This document shows positions 8,011-16,177 of a DNA stretch of 64,000 nt, one piece after another. The stretch comes from CAYZQH01 sp050300015. Its GTDB lineage: Bacteria; Pseudomonadota; Gammaproteobacteria; Pseudomonadales; Cellvibrionaceae. The notes under the pieces were generated by a model. The model was not told the origin of the DNA. It searched no databases and saw only the letters and a program-made list of their open reading frames with translations. Both the position numbers and the translations under genes were made by a program. Location of the stretch: contig JBNKWZ010000005.1 of assembly GCA_050300015.1 (NCBI GenBank), positions 124,001 to 188,000 of the forward strand, in the 5' to 3' direction. Numbering within the stretch: the stretch's first letter is position 1; every line of letters starts with the position of its first letter.

Positions 8011-9008
8011 TCGAAGTGCTTAACCGTTCAGGCCATGTGATCAGTACTCACAAATACGACAGTCAAAAAGTGGAGATTGGCCGTGGGTTAGATGCAGATC
8101 TCACCTTGCATGACCCGCATGTGGATGCCCACCATCTTGTCATCGAATGTATGTCGGAGTCTCATAATCTTTATTGTGAAGATCTTCATAGTCTCAACGG
8201 CGTGTGGTTACTAAGCAGTAAACGCCCGGGGTATGGCATTACGTTGAAGAATAAAAATCGCCTTACACAACGGCGGTTGTTCTACTCGGGTCAGCAGTTT
8301 ATGTTGGGGCGGACCATCTTGCGGGTGTATGTCTCAGACCATCCCGTTGCTTCTCCTATACCTCTTTCCAAATGGGAGGACATTGGCCATCGATTGAGCC
8401 ACTGGGGGATATGGGTAAGTGCTGGTCTGTGTATAGTGGTATTGCAAAGCTTGAGTAGCTACTTCAATAATCCAACGCAAGACAATTTATTGCAGTATAT
8501 TTTGCCTTCGGGATACGCGTTGATTGGGGCTTTGACCTACGCGGGTGTTTGGGCTTTTGTGGGGCGTAACTTACGCCATGAAGGCAAGTTCCTAACCCAC
8601 TTGTCGGTTGCCTTACTCACCGTCTTAATGTCCGTGTTGGTTAATTTCAGCCTGCCGGTGGTGTTGTTCAATACCGGATTTTGGTGGTTGAGTGATTTTA
8701 TAGATTCCACTTTTTCGGCACTATTGGCTTTTGCGGGCATTTGGCTCGCGTTGCTGTATTCTACGCAATTGAAGAAGTGGCCGCGGTTGTCTGTCTCCAT
8801 GATTGCCCCGGCGGCGATTCTGCTGTCGGTCGTTATTGGCGCCCTAACTCGGCCGGAATTTCGGTCCGCCCCCCCTTACGAGAAGGCTTTGGTGGGGCCA
8901 AGTTGGCAGTGGCGTGAACCCGTAACACTGGAGTTATACAGCCAATCAGCGGCGGGGCTTTTTGATCAAGTTTTGGCTGAACGAGACAGTGAGGAGTTGC
9001 AACAATGA
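7998..9008 (+). CDS. FHA-domain membrane protein
   Basis: The TTG start at 7998 is supported by GGAGG at 7986-7990 and by the overlap with the upstream stop. Residues 1-110 form a forkhead-associated domain: VEIGRGLDADLTLHDPHVD gives the GR and the D preceding the H, followed by AHHLVIEC, and LNGVWL stands at the usual NG position. FHA domains bind phosphothreonine peptides. Residues about 130-285 contain four or five membrane helices, so the FHA part is cytoplasmic and N-terminal. With the protease before it and the lipoprotein after it, a link between cytoplasmic phosphorylation and the envelope is possible, but this is inference. No kinase gene is adjacent. Confidence 0.82.
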   Translation: MAIVVEVLNRSGHVISTHKYDSQKVEIGRGLDADLTLHDPHVDAHHLVIECMSESHNLYCEDLHSLNGVWLLSSKRPGYGITLKNKNRLTQRRLFYSGQQFMLGRTILRVYVSDHPVASPIPLSKWEDIGHRLSHWGIWVSAGLCIVVLQSLSSYFNNPTQDNLLQYILPSGYALIGALTYAGVWAFVGRNLRHEGKFLTHLSVALLTVLMSVLVNFSLPVVLFNTGFWWLSDFIDSTFSALLAFAGIWLALLYSTQLKKWPRLSVSMIAPAAILLSVVIGALTRPEFRSAPPYEKALVGPSWQWREPVTLELYSQSAAGLFDQVLAERDSEELQQ

Positions 9009-9322
9009 AGGTGATCAATGCGGGGCTATCTGCGATGATGTTGGCGGTTTTATCGGCTTGTACCTGGGTAAAGCCCTCCGTGGAAAGCCAATCGGTGGTG
9101 TTGGCTCAACCCTCAGAGGTGGTCGAATGCACTAAAAAAGGCTATACCACCTCCAAAACCCTGAGCAAAATCACTTTGATTCCTCGAAATGAGGAAAAAA
9201 TCTTTACCGAGCTTGTCATGCTAGCTAAAAACGAAGCCGTAATCTTAGGGGGTAACACCGTCGTGCCCGAGCCCGCAAAAGAAGCGGGTGAGCGCACTTT
9301 CGCCGTCTATACCTGTCCATAG
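9005..9322 (+). CDS. Small outer-membrane lipoprotein, DUF4156-like
   Basis: A 105-residue protein with a lipoprotein signal peptide ending in LSAC, so Cys19 would be the lipidated residue; the following TW is compatible with outer-membrane sorting. The mature part has two cysteines (VECTK and the C-terminal YTCP) and the stretch LAKNEAVILGGNTVVPE, which resembles the DUF4156/RcsF-like fold family. In RcsF, disulfide-bonded lipoproteins sense envelope damage; whether this one does is unknown. The ATG overlaps the FHA-gene stop (ATGA), so it is the last gene of the protease-FHA-lipoprotein operon. Confidence 0.72.
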   Translation: MKVINAGLSAMMLAVLSACTWVKPSVESQSVVLAQPSEVVECTKKGYTTSKTLSKITLIPRNEEKIFTELVMLAKNEAVILGGNTVVPEPAKEAGERTFAVYTCP

Positions 9323-9428
9323 TCACTCCACAGCTGTTCCCTTACTGCGTCTTAAATGCCTTGAAATATTGGCAGGGGCCCCCATTTAGGCCCCAGTTGT
9401 TAGTCAAATTACATTTAAGGAGCCTTCT

Positions 9429-11333
9429 ATGACGGTTGCAGCCGCAAAAGAAACGCGTGGATTTGAAACGGAAGCCAAGCAGCTTCTGCACTTGATGATT
9501 CACTCGTTGTATTCCAATAAAGAGATTTTTTTGCGTGAACTGGTATCCAATGCTTCGGATGCTGCGGATAAGCTCCGCTTTGAGTCCCTGGCCAAGCCTG
9601 AGTTGCTAGAGGAGGATGCAGAACTGCGTATTCGCATCACTTTTGACAAAGAGGCCAAGACCCTGACCATTGATGACAATGGGATTGGCATGAGTCGCGA
9701 CGAAGTGATCCAAAACCTAGGAACCATTGCTAAATCGGGTACTGCGCAGTTCGTCTCGGAACTGACTGGCGATCAGAAAAAGGATTCACAGTTGATCGGT
9801 CAATTTGGCGTGGGTTTTTACTCAGCGTTTATTGTCGCCGATAAGGTTGAAGTTTATACCCGTCGTGCCGGGTTAAGTGCCAACGATGGCGTGCACTGGG
9901 TGAGCACCGGCGAGGCCGATTACACCGTTGAGGCCACCGACAAAGCCACACGTGGAACTCAAGTTGTTCTGCACTTGAAGAAAGGTGAAGAAGATTTTGC
10001 CGATGGTTGGCGCATTCGCAGTGTGATCAAAAAATACTCTGATCACATCTCTTTGCCCATAGTGATGGTAAAAGAGCAATACGGTGAAGAGGACAAAAAA
10101 GAAGGTGAGCCCGAAGATGAAACCATCAACAAGGCCACGGCTCTTTGGACTCGTTCGCGCACGGATGTGAGCGAAGACGAATACCAGGAATTTTACAAGC
10201 ATATCAGCCATGATTTTGAGAACCCGCTGACTTGGAGCCACAATAAAGTCGAGGGTAAGCTGGACTACACCAGCCTGCTATTTGTGCCCGCTCGCGCACC
10301 TTTTGATTTGTATGCCCGTGACACAGCCAAAGGTCTCAAGCTGTATGTACAGCGCACTTTCATCATGGATGAGGCCGAGCAATTTTTACCGATGTATTTA
10401 CGGTTTATCAAAGGTGTGGTGGATTCCAATGACCTTTCGTTAAATGTGTCCCGTGAAATTTTGCAAAAAGACCCCAATGTCGACAGTATGAAAACCGCGT
10501 TAACCAAACGCGCGCTCGACATGATTGCCAAGATCGCAGCAAATGACTCTGAGCAATACCAAGCATTTTGGGATACGTTTGGCCAGGTGTTGAAGGAAGG
10601 GCCCGCAGAGGATTTTGCCAACAAAGAAAAAGTGGCCAAACTACTTCGATTCAGTACTACGCATACAGATGTTCCAAAACAAGATCAGTCACTGGACCAA
10701 TACATTGAAAGAATGAAAGAAGGTCAGGACAAAATTTATTATGTGGTGGCCGAGAACTTCAATACGGCGAAGAACAGCCCGCATCTAGAGGTATTTCGCA
10801 AGAAGGGCATCGAGGTGCTGTTGTTGTGCGATCGAGTGGATGATTGGTTGATGGGACACCTGCAGGAGTACGATGGAAAGTCTCTACAAGATGTGGGTAA
10901 GGGCCAACTGGACCTAGGTGACATTGAAACTGAGGAAGAAAAAGAGCAGCAAAAAGCCACTGAGAAGCAATTTGAGAGTTTGGTAGAGCGTTTGCAGTCC
11001 ACCTTAGGTGAGCAAGTTGAAGAGGTGCGGATCACCCACCGTTTAACCGAATCGCCCGCGTGTATTGTGGTAGGTGAACATGATATGGGAGCTCAGATGC
11101 GGCGTTTGCTGGAGTCCGCTGGGCAAGCGGTGCCTGAGTCCAAACCCATAATTGAAGTGAACCCCGAGCACCCGCTCATCAGTAAGTTGGATCAGGAGCC
11201 CGACGAGGACCGCTTCGCAGATTTGGCCAAAATAGTGTTCGATCAGGCGAGTTTGGCCGAAGGCGGACACTTGAAAGACCCCGCGGCTTATGTCCAGCGC
11301 CTCAATAAATTACTATTAGATTTGTTCCATTAA
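9429..11333 (+). CDS. htpG: Molecular chaperone HtpG (Hsp90)
   Basis: HtpG is the bacterial Hsp90, a cytoplasmic dimeric ATP-dependent chaperone. The 634 residues match the family length. The N-terminal ATPase domain shows FLRELVSNASDAADKLRFES, the DNGIGM motif and GQFGVGFYSAF; the middle domain contains the catalytic-loop region around LSLNVSREILQ; the C-terminal dimerisation domain closes the protein. The ATG is preceded by AAGGAGC. A strong terminator follows, so the gene is probably a single unit. No heat-shock promoter could be read with confidence in the 106 bases before it. Confidence 0.97.
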   Translation: MTVAAAKETRGFETEAKQLLHLMIHSLYSNKEIFLRELVSNASDAADKLRFESLAKPELLEEDAELRIRITFDKEAKTLTIDDNGIGMSRDEVIQNLGTIAKSGTAQFVSELTGDQKKDSQLIGQFGVGFYSAFIVADKVEVYTRRAGLSANDGVHWVSTGEADYTVEATDKATRGTQVVLHLKKGEEDFADGWRIRSVIKKYSDHISLPIVMVKEQYGEEDKKEGEPEDETINKATALWTRSRTDVSEDEYQEFYKHISHDFENPLTWSHNKVEGKLDYTSLLFVPARAPFDLYARDTAKGLKLYVQRTFIMDEAEQFLPMYLRFIKGVVDSNDLSLNVSREILQKDPNVDSMKTALTKRALDMIAKIAANDSEQYQAFWDTFGQVLKEGPAEDFANKEKVAKLLRFSTTHTDVPKQDQSLDQYIERMKEGQDKIYYVVAENFNTAKNSPHLEVFRKKGIEVLLLCDRVDDWLMGHLQEYDGKSLQDVGKGQLDLGDIETEEEKEQQKATEKQFESLVERLQSTLGEQVEEVRITHRLTESPACIVVGEHDMGAQMRRLLESAGQAVPESKPIIEVNPEHPLISKLDQEPDEDRFADLAKIVFDQASLAEGGHLKDPAAYVQRLNKLLLDLFH

Positions 11334-11346
11334 TCACCTTTACAAT

Positions 11347-11371
11347 ACGGGGGCTCAGGGCCCCCGTTTTT
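11347..11371 (+). terminator. Rho-independent terminator after htpG
   Basis: An 8-bp GC-rich stem, ACGGGGGC (11347-11354) paired with GCCCCCGT (11360-11367), five-base loop and a run of five Ts. Confidence 0.93.
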
Positions 11372-11374
11372 CTT

Positions 11375-11394
11375 GGGAACCTCTAATTCAGTCC
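11375..11394. repeat. Solitary copy of the MITE-like terminal repeat
   Basis: GGGAACCTCTAATTCAGTCC differs at only three positions from the left end of the 2762-3032 element (GGGAACCTCTGATTAAGTGG). No partner inverted repeat was found before gpsA. It may be a remnant of an excised or decayed copy, or chance. Confidence 0.4.
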
Positions 11395-11443
11395 AAAATA
11401 ACTTTAGACGCCAGCGCCCCTCGCGTGTCTGTAGGAAGATGTT

Positions 11444-12475
11444 TTGAGTACAATTGATAAATCACCCATGACCGTGGCGGTGCTGGGCGGTGGCAGTTTT
11501 GGTACTGCGCTGGCCAATATCGTGGCAACCAATGGCCACAAAGCCTATTTGTGGTTTCGTGATGAAACTCGTGCTAATAAAGCGCAAATCAATCGTGAAA
11601 ATGCCCATTATTTACCTGGATACACACTTCACCCGAACTTATCTGTGACTGCTGATTTGGCTGCGAGTATTCGTGATTCCGATGCTGTGGTCATCGCCGT
11701 GCCCAGTTATTCCTACCGTGAAGTGGTCAAACAAGCAGCGCCCTATATTCATGAAGGCGCGATTGTGGTGAGTGCCACCAAAGGCGTGGAGGCCCCCAAC
11801 TTCACGCTCATGAGTAAAATATTGGGTGAGGAGTTGAAAGGCGCATTGATTGGGGTACTCAGTGGCCCCAATTTTGCCAAGGAGATTATTCAAAACCAAT
11901 ACACCGGTAGTGTTATCGCCAGTGAGCACCAGCAAGTGCTGGATGTGATACCTCGGTTGTTTTCATCCAACACCTTTCGGATTTACGCCAATCACGACCG
12001 CTATGGCGTGGAACTGGCGGGGGTGCTCAAAAATATCTACGCCATTGTGACCGGAATGGCGGTGGCGATGGGCTGTGGGCATAATACTCAAGCGATGATT
12101 TTGACTCGCAGTTTGGCGGAGATGAGCCGTTTTGCATCGCGCCTGGGTGCCGATACCATGACGTTTTTAGGGCTTGCGGGTGTGGGAGATCTGTTTTTAA
12201 CCTGTAGCTCGGATTTAAGTCGAAACTATCGGGTGGGGTTCGCCGTGGGTAGCGGCAAACCGTTGGAGGCAGCGGTAGCCGAGGTTGGGCAGGTGGCTGA
12301 AGGGGTCAATACCCTGCAAATCGTGAAGCAAAAGGCCGATGAAATAGGTGTTTATATGCCTTTGGTAACAGGGCTTTATGCGATATTGTTTGAAGGCAAG
12401 GACATCCCCACGATTGTACAATCTTTGATGACAGGCGAAAACACCACCGATGTGGATCGCAAGCTAGCCGAGTGA
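11444..12475 (+). CDS. gpsA: Glycerol-3-phosphate dehydrogenase [NAD(P)+]
   Basis: GpsA reduces dihydroxyacetone phosphate to sn-glycerol-3-phosphate, the backbone for phospholipid synthesis, in the cytoplasm. The Rossmann fingerprint VAVLGGGSFGTALANI is at the N-terminus, followed by VSATKGVE, LSGPNFAKEI, the catalytic-lysine region ELAGVLKNIYAI, and GLAGVGDLFLTCSS with SRNYRVG. The length of 343 is normal. The TTG start at 11444 is supported by AGGAAG at about -8; ATG 11468 is an alternative that would shorten the protein by eight residues. The gene follows htpG but is separated by a terminator. Confidence 0.95.
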   Translation: MSTIDKSPMTVAVLGGGSFGTALANIVATNGHKAYLWFRDETRANKAQINRENAHYLPGYTLHPNLSVTADLAASIRDSDAVVIAVPSYSYREVVKQAAPYIHEGAIVVSATKGVEAPNFTLMSKILGEELKGALIGVLSGPNFAKEIIQNQYTGSVIASEHQQVLDVIPRLFSSNTFRIYANHDRYGVELAGVLKNIYAIVTGMAVAMGCGHNTQAMILTRSLAEMSRFASRLGADTMTFLGLAGVGDLFLTCSSDLSRNYRVGFAVGSGKPLEAAVAEVGQVAEGVNTLQIVKQKADEIGVYMPLVTGLYAILFEGKDIPTIVQSLMTGENTTDVDRKLAE

Positions 12476-12644
12476 AGGGTGCGCGTGAACCAGGTCTGCT
12501 GCTAAGTCCTTTTGAGTCCACCGGCAAGAGGTGGTAGTGTATGGCTCTGTGCAGACGTAAACGGGACGCTTGTGGTTGCCTTATGCCTGGTGTGCTGAGG
12601 GCAAACACTTTTTTGGCCAATTCGATTGAATTCGGAGGAAATAT

Positions 12645-13109
12645 ATGGACGATCAGCTTAAATCAAACTTGACCTCGGGCGAGCACTGGACGCGTTTGAT
12701 CTACATGCTTCTGTCTTCAGTGTTTTTGTATATTGCATCGCTTTTAGGCGGCGTTTTGGTGGTCGCACAATTTGTGTTTGCCATTGTTACCGGCGCACCC
12801 AATGAGCGTTTACGCGCTTTGGGTTGGGAAATTAGCACCTACATCCATCAAGTTTGGCAGTTTCTTTCGTATAACTCGGAAGACAAGGCCTTCCCCTTTT
12901 CTGATTGGCCCCAAGCTCCGATCGCGGTGGTTGCGGTCGATGAAGTTTCAGAAGACTCATCAGAAGACTCAATAGCCGAAGAGGAAGTGCCTGTAGCGGC
13001 GCCCGAAGCAGAGGCGACTGTAGTGGCTTCTGAGCCTGAATTGACGGAAGTGGTTGAATGCGAAAAGGATGATGAACAGGCGCGAACCCCAGAAAAACAA
13101 GGCGCTTGA
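12645..13109 (+). CDS. DUF4389 membrane protein
   Basis: A 154-residue protein with a strong ribosome binding site (GGAGGAAAT) before the ATG. Residues 1-90 carry the DUF4389 pattern: HWTRLIYMLLSSVFLYIA, a membrane helix, then FVFAIVTGAPNERLRALG and a second amphipathic segment WEISTYIHQVWQFLSYNSE with DWP. The remaining about 65 residues are an acidic Glu/Ala/Val-rich tail without predicted structure. The family is widespread in Gammaproteobacteria and of unknown function; location next to gpsA and sixA is common in related genomes. Confidence 0.82.
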   Translation: MDDQLKSNLTSGEHWTRLIYMLLSSVFLYIASLLGGVLVVAQFVFAIVTGAPNERLRALGWEISTYIHQVWQFLSYNSEDKAFPFSDWPQAPIAVVAVDEVSEDSSEDSIAEEEVPVAAPEAEATVVASEPELTEVVECEKDDEQARTPEKQGA

Positions 13110-13200
13110 TCTCGATATTACAATTAAACGCCCACACAGGGCGTAACAAGGTTTGATCGGGCTGTCATAACCACACTTGATACAATAATGATAGGAGTGA

Positions 13201-13671
13201 GTGGTGGAGCTGTTTTTATTACGTCATGGCAGTGCGCATACAACGGCGGACAAAGACAGTGAACGCACGCTGGATGCCATTGGGCGAGAGGAGGTCTCAC
13301 GTAATCTCTCTGGCAACAGTGACGCCTTGGCTGGGGTTACTCAGCTTTTGGTAAGTCCATATGCGCGTGCCCAGCAAACAGCGGATATAGCACAAAGCCT
13401 ACTCCATTTTGACACCTTACCCAAACGCCAAACTGTCGATTTTTTAACGCCCTGTGGCAACCCACAACACCTCATTGACCACCTCTATCAGCACAACTAT
13501 TCGAGTGTATTATGCGTGTCTCACCAACCGCTTTTAGGCACCATACTGGACGAAATTTGTGGGTTTGAGCCCGGACAATATCGCTTATCAACCGGAACAC
13601 TGGTGTGTATCGAATTCTCTGAGGTGATTGCCAAAGGGTTGGGAGTGCTTAAATGGTTGAAGCACCCTTAA
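13201..13671 (+). CDS. sixA: Phosphohistidine phosphatase SixA
   Basis: SixA belongs to the histidine phosphatase (RHG) superfamily and removes phosphate from phosphohistidine on signalling or PTS proteins. The catalytic RHG motif is at residues 8-10 (LFLLRHGSA), the second conserved region at LVSPYARAQQTA, and the second histidine at CVSHQPLLG. At 156 residues the protein is of the compact SixA type. The start is GTG 13201, after AGGAGTGA. The 3' end overlaps the following hydrolase gene by 19 bases, so both are probably translated from one transcript. Confidence 0.9.
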   Translation: MVELFLLRHGSAHTTADKDSERTLDAIGREEVSRNLSGNSDALAGVTQLLVSPYARAQQTADIAQSLLHFDTLPKRQTVDFLTPCGNPQHLIDHLYQHNYSSVLCVSHQPLLGTILDEICGFEPGQYRLSTGTLVCIEFSEVIAKGLGVLKWLKHP

Positions 13672-14528
13672 AAGGCGAAACTTCATTTATACAGTGTGGC
13701 ACTTTGTCGTTTTGCATCCGGCGGTGGGGCAACCCTATGGGCCCACCGGTATTGGCATTGCACGGCTGGTTAGACAATTGCGCCAGCTTTTTACCACTTG
13801 CGCAAACGTTTACCCAATGTCACTTGGTGGCTTTGGACAGCGCCGGACATGGGCACTCATCAGCACGCGAAGGCGGCGTCTCTTACAATCTGTGGCACGA
13901 TGTAGGCGATGTGTTTCGGGTGGCGGACCAGTTGGGTTGGAAGCAGTTTCACCTTTTGGGGCATTCTCGCGGGGCAATGATTGCCTTTGTGGCTGCCGGA
14001 ACGTTTCCAGAGCGCGTACTCAGTGCGCAGTTGCTGGACGCTATTTGTCCTTTCCCAACCGCCGAGCAGGAGGCCCCTGATCGGTTGGCGCAATCCATTT
14101 CGGAGTGTGAGGCCCGCGACTCCCGGCCCAGGCGTTATTACAGTACCAAAGCGGCGGCACTCAAAGCGCGGGAAGGTGGGTTTGTGCCGGTGTCTTCTCG
14201 GGTGGCGGGTATTTTGGCCGAGCACGGATTAGAGTCCTCTAATCAAGGTTTAAGCTGGACTTATGACCCGCTTTTAACCGCGCGCTCTGAAGTGGGTTTT
14301 ACGCTGGGTCAAATTGAAGCATTTGCCGCGCGTTTTGTGGCGCCTGTTGTCGTTTATTTGGCCCGCTCAGGCCTAATTGCAGAAGATAAAATGATTCAAA
14401 ATTGGCTAAACCACCATCCAAGTATTCGATCTCAAACACTAGAAGGAGATCATTATTTTCATATGGATGTAGAGCTGGACTCTTTGGCGAACGCTTTACT
14501 GGCTGTCATACAAGGACCTCAATCGTAG
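13653..14528 (+). CDS. Alpha/beta hydrolase
   Basis: A 291-residue alpha/beta-hydrolase fold protein. It shows the oxyanion-hole motif LALHGWLDN, VALDSAGHGHS, the nucleophile elbow GHSRG with Ser105, and a C-terminal catalytic histidine in GDHYFHMD. No signal peptide is visible, so it is cytoplasmic. The substrate is unknown: epoxide hydrolases, esterases and lactonases share these features. It overlaps sixA upstream, and the next gene starts two bases after its stop, so it lies in a sixA-hydrolase-DUF4892 operon. Confidence 0.85.
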   Translation: MVEAPLKGETSFIQCGTLSFCIRRWGNPMGPPVLALHGWLDNCASFLPLAQTFTQCHLVALDSAGHGHSSAREGGVSYNLWHDVGDVFRVADQLGWKQFHLLGHSRGAMIAFVAAGTFPERVLSAQLLDAICPFPTAEQEAPDRLAQSISECEARDSRPRRYYSTKAAALKAREGGFVPVSSRVAGILAEHGLESSNQGLSWTYDPLLTARSEVGFTLGQIEAFAARFVAPVVVYLARSGLIAEDKMIQNWLNHHPSIRSQTLEGDHYFHMDVELDSLANALLAVIQGPQS

Positions 14529-14529
14529 G

Positions 14530-15456
14530 ATGATGAATCGTTTCATACCCACCCTAGTTAAGACCTTAAATCGGACAATTGCGAGCTTAGCATTGATGCC
14601 GCTTATCGCCGTTGGCAACACACCAGAATCTCTGGCGGGTTTGTCGGTCATCCCTTCTTCAACATTGGAGTATCACCAAGAGCCTGTTGATCAGCATTAT
14701 CGTATTGTGAAAAGTGCGATTAAAAAGGTCAACAATCAGTGGCGGGCCAAGGAGGAGTGGCTTACCGGGCAGGTTGAACGCAAGACCTATTTGTTACCCG
14801 ATGTGCTCAATTTTGATGATGCCGAGCAGGCGCTAGAAGTGTGGCTTGAAAACGATGATTCGAAAATTTTGTTCCAGTGTAAAGGGTTAGATTGCGGCAG
14901 CAGCAACGGCTTCGCCAATGTATATTTGAACGTCAAACAACTGTATGGACTGGATATATACCAGCACTACATGGTACTTGAAAGGTCCAGTAGCACGCGC
15001 AAGCCCACAGTGGAGGTATTTTATTTGGTACAGCGCGGGAACCGGCGGGTTTACTTGCAGTATGACCGTGTATCCGTGAGTGAAGCGGGTACGCTACCCG
15101 TGGCGGAGGAAAGCGTGGTTGAGGCCATGGCGGCCCATCGGGCTTTGACGTTGTTAACGCTCGAGCCTCAGCAATTGGGGGAGAATACCCATGCGAATAC
15201 TTTGGCAGGTGTGGTGCGGCTTCTACAGCAACACCCTGAATGGCGATTGTATGTGGTGGGGCATATTTACGGCGCTGAGTCACCTGAGCGCAAACGACAA
15301 CAATCTGAGCGCATGGCGAAGCCCCTTGCAGAGCGTTTAGTGACGCTGGGAGCCTCTCCAAAGCAGGTGTCTGTGCACGGATTGGGTAGCTTAGCCCCCA
15401 GTGATGGCGGGCGGGTAGACCGAGTGGCGCTGGTGCTGGATAACCCGGTACCTTAG
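14530..15456 (+). CDS. DUF4892 secreted protein
   Basis: A 308-residue protein with an N-terminal hydrophobic signal sequence (about residues 12-30). The central part has the DUF4892 character (RIVKSAIKKVNNQWRAKEEW, CKGLDCGSSNGFAN with two cysteines, VYLQYDRV). The C-terminal third, VGHIYGAESPERKRQQSERM and later VSVHGLGSLAP, resembles an OmpA-type peptidoglycan-associated fold with its spaced Arg/Gln helix. It is probably periplasmic or attached to the outer membrane. Its stop codon overlaps the folE stop on the other strand by four bases. Confidence 0.75.
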   Translation: MMNRFIPTLVKTLNRTIASLALMPLIAVGNTPESLAGLSVIPSSTLEYHQEPVDQHYRIVKSAIKKVNNQWRAKEEWLTGQVERKTYLLPDVLNFDDAEQALEVWLENDDSKILFQCKGLDCGSSNGFANVYLNVKQLYGLDIYQHYMVLERSSSTRKPTVEVFYLVQRGNRRVYLQYDRVSVSEAGTLPVAEESVVEAMAAHRALTLLTLEPQQLGENTHANTLAGVVRLLQQHPEWRLYVVGHIYGAESPERKRQQSERMAKPLAERLVTLGASPKQVSVHGLGSLAPSDGGRVDRVALVLDNPVP

Positions 15457-15998
15457 TCGCCGTTTAGCAGAGACAAAAATTCTGCGCGGGTGGCAGGTTT
15501 GGTGCGAAAGCAGCCTAGCATTGCGGAGGTTTTCATGCTGGAGTTTTGCTTCTCAACCCCGCGCATCATCATGCACAGATGTTTGGCTTCGATAATCACG
15601 GCTACGCCCACAGCGCCCGTGATGTCTAATATTGTTTGGGCGATTTCGTGCGTTAATTGCTCCTGAATTTGCAGTCGCCGGGCATACATGTCAACAATAC
15701 GTGCCACTTTGGAAAGCCCCAAAACCTTGCCCTTGGGGATATACGCCACGTGGGCTTTGCCGATAAAAGGCAGTAAATGATGTTCACACAAAGAAAAAAG
15801 CTCAATGTCTTTCACGATGATCATATCGTTAGAGTCTGATGGGAATAACGCATCGTTCACGACTTCTGTGATCGATTGACGGTAACCACTGGTTAAGAAC
15901 TCAAACGCTGTTGCTGCTCGCTTTGGGGTGTCCACCAACCCAGGGCGACTTAAGTCTTCCCCCACGTGCTTGATAATGTCAGCAAATAGATCTTTCAT
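15453..15998 (-). CDS. folE: GTP cyclohydrolase I
   Basis: FolE converts GTP to 7,8-dihydroneopterin triphosphate, the first step of folate (and queuosine) synthesis. The start is set at the ATG at 15998 (protein MKDLFADIIKH...), giving 181 residues, the usual length of the Pseudomonas-type enzyme; an upstream extension would add 18 atypical residues. Zinc ligands are visible as SLCEHHLLP and KHLCMMMRGVEK. Other family signatures are GKAHVAYIPKGKVLGLSKVARIVD and the C-terminal RAEFLSLL. It is monocistronic and convergent with the DUF4892 gene. Confidence 0.96.
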   Translation of the reverse strand: MKDLFADIIKHVGEDLSRPGLVDTPKRAATAFEFLTSGYRQSITEVVNDALFPSDSNDMIIVKDIELFSLCEHHLLPFIGKAHVAYIPKGKVLGLSKVARIVDMYARRLQIQEQLTHEIAQTILDITGAVGVAVIIEAKHLCMMMRGVEKQNSSMKTSAMLGCFRTKPATRAEFLSLLNGD

Positions 15999-16177
15999 CT
16001 GGGCATCTCTCAAGGTGTAAAAGGCGCGTACCCTAAGCCAGAATGGCCACAAAATAAAGCAATTTTGTACAGAATTAGCCCTAAAATAGGCGGGTATTGC
16101 GCGATTGCTAGCAAGAAGTGGGTTCTTGAGGTGGGATCGGCTAGAATAGCCGCCTTTTTGGGTAAGAGGTTGAGTCG

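Noticed and set aside
14933..15361. 142-codon minus-strand frame inside the DUF4892 gene
   Set aside because: It is a shadow of a well-supported plus-strand gene and has no domain features.
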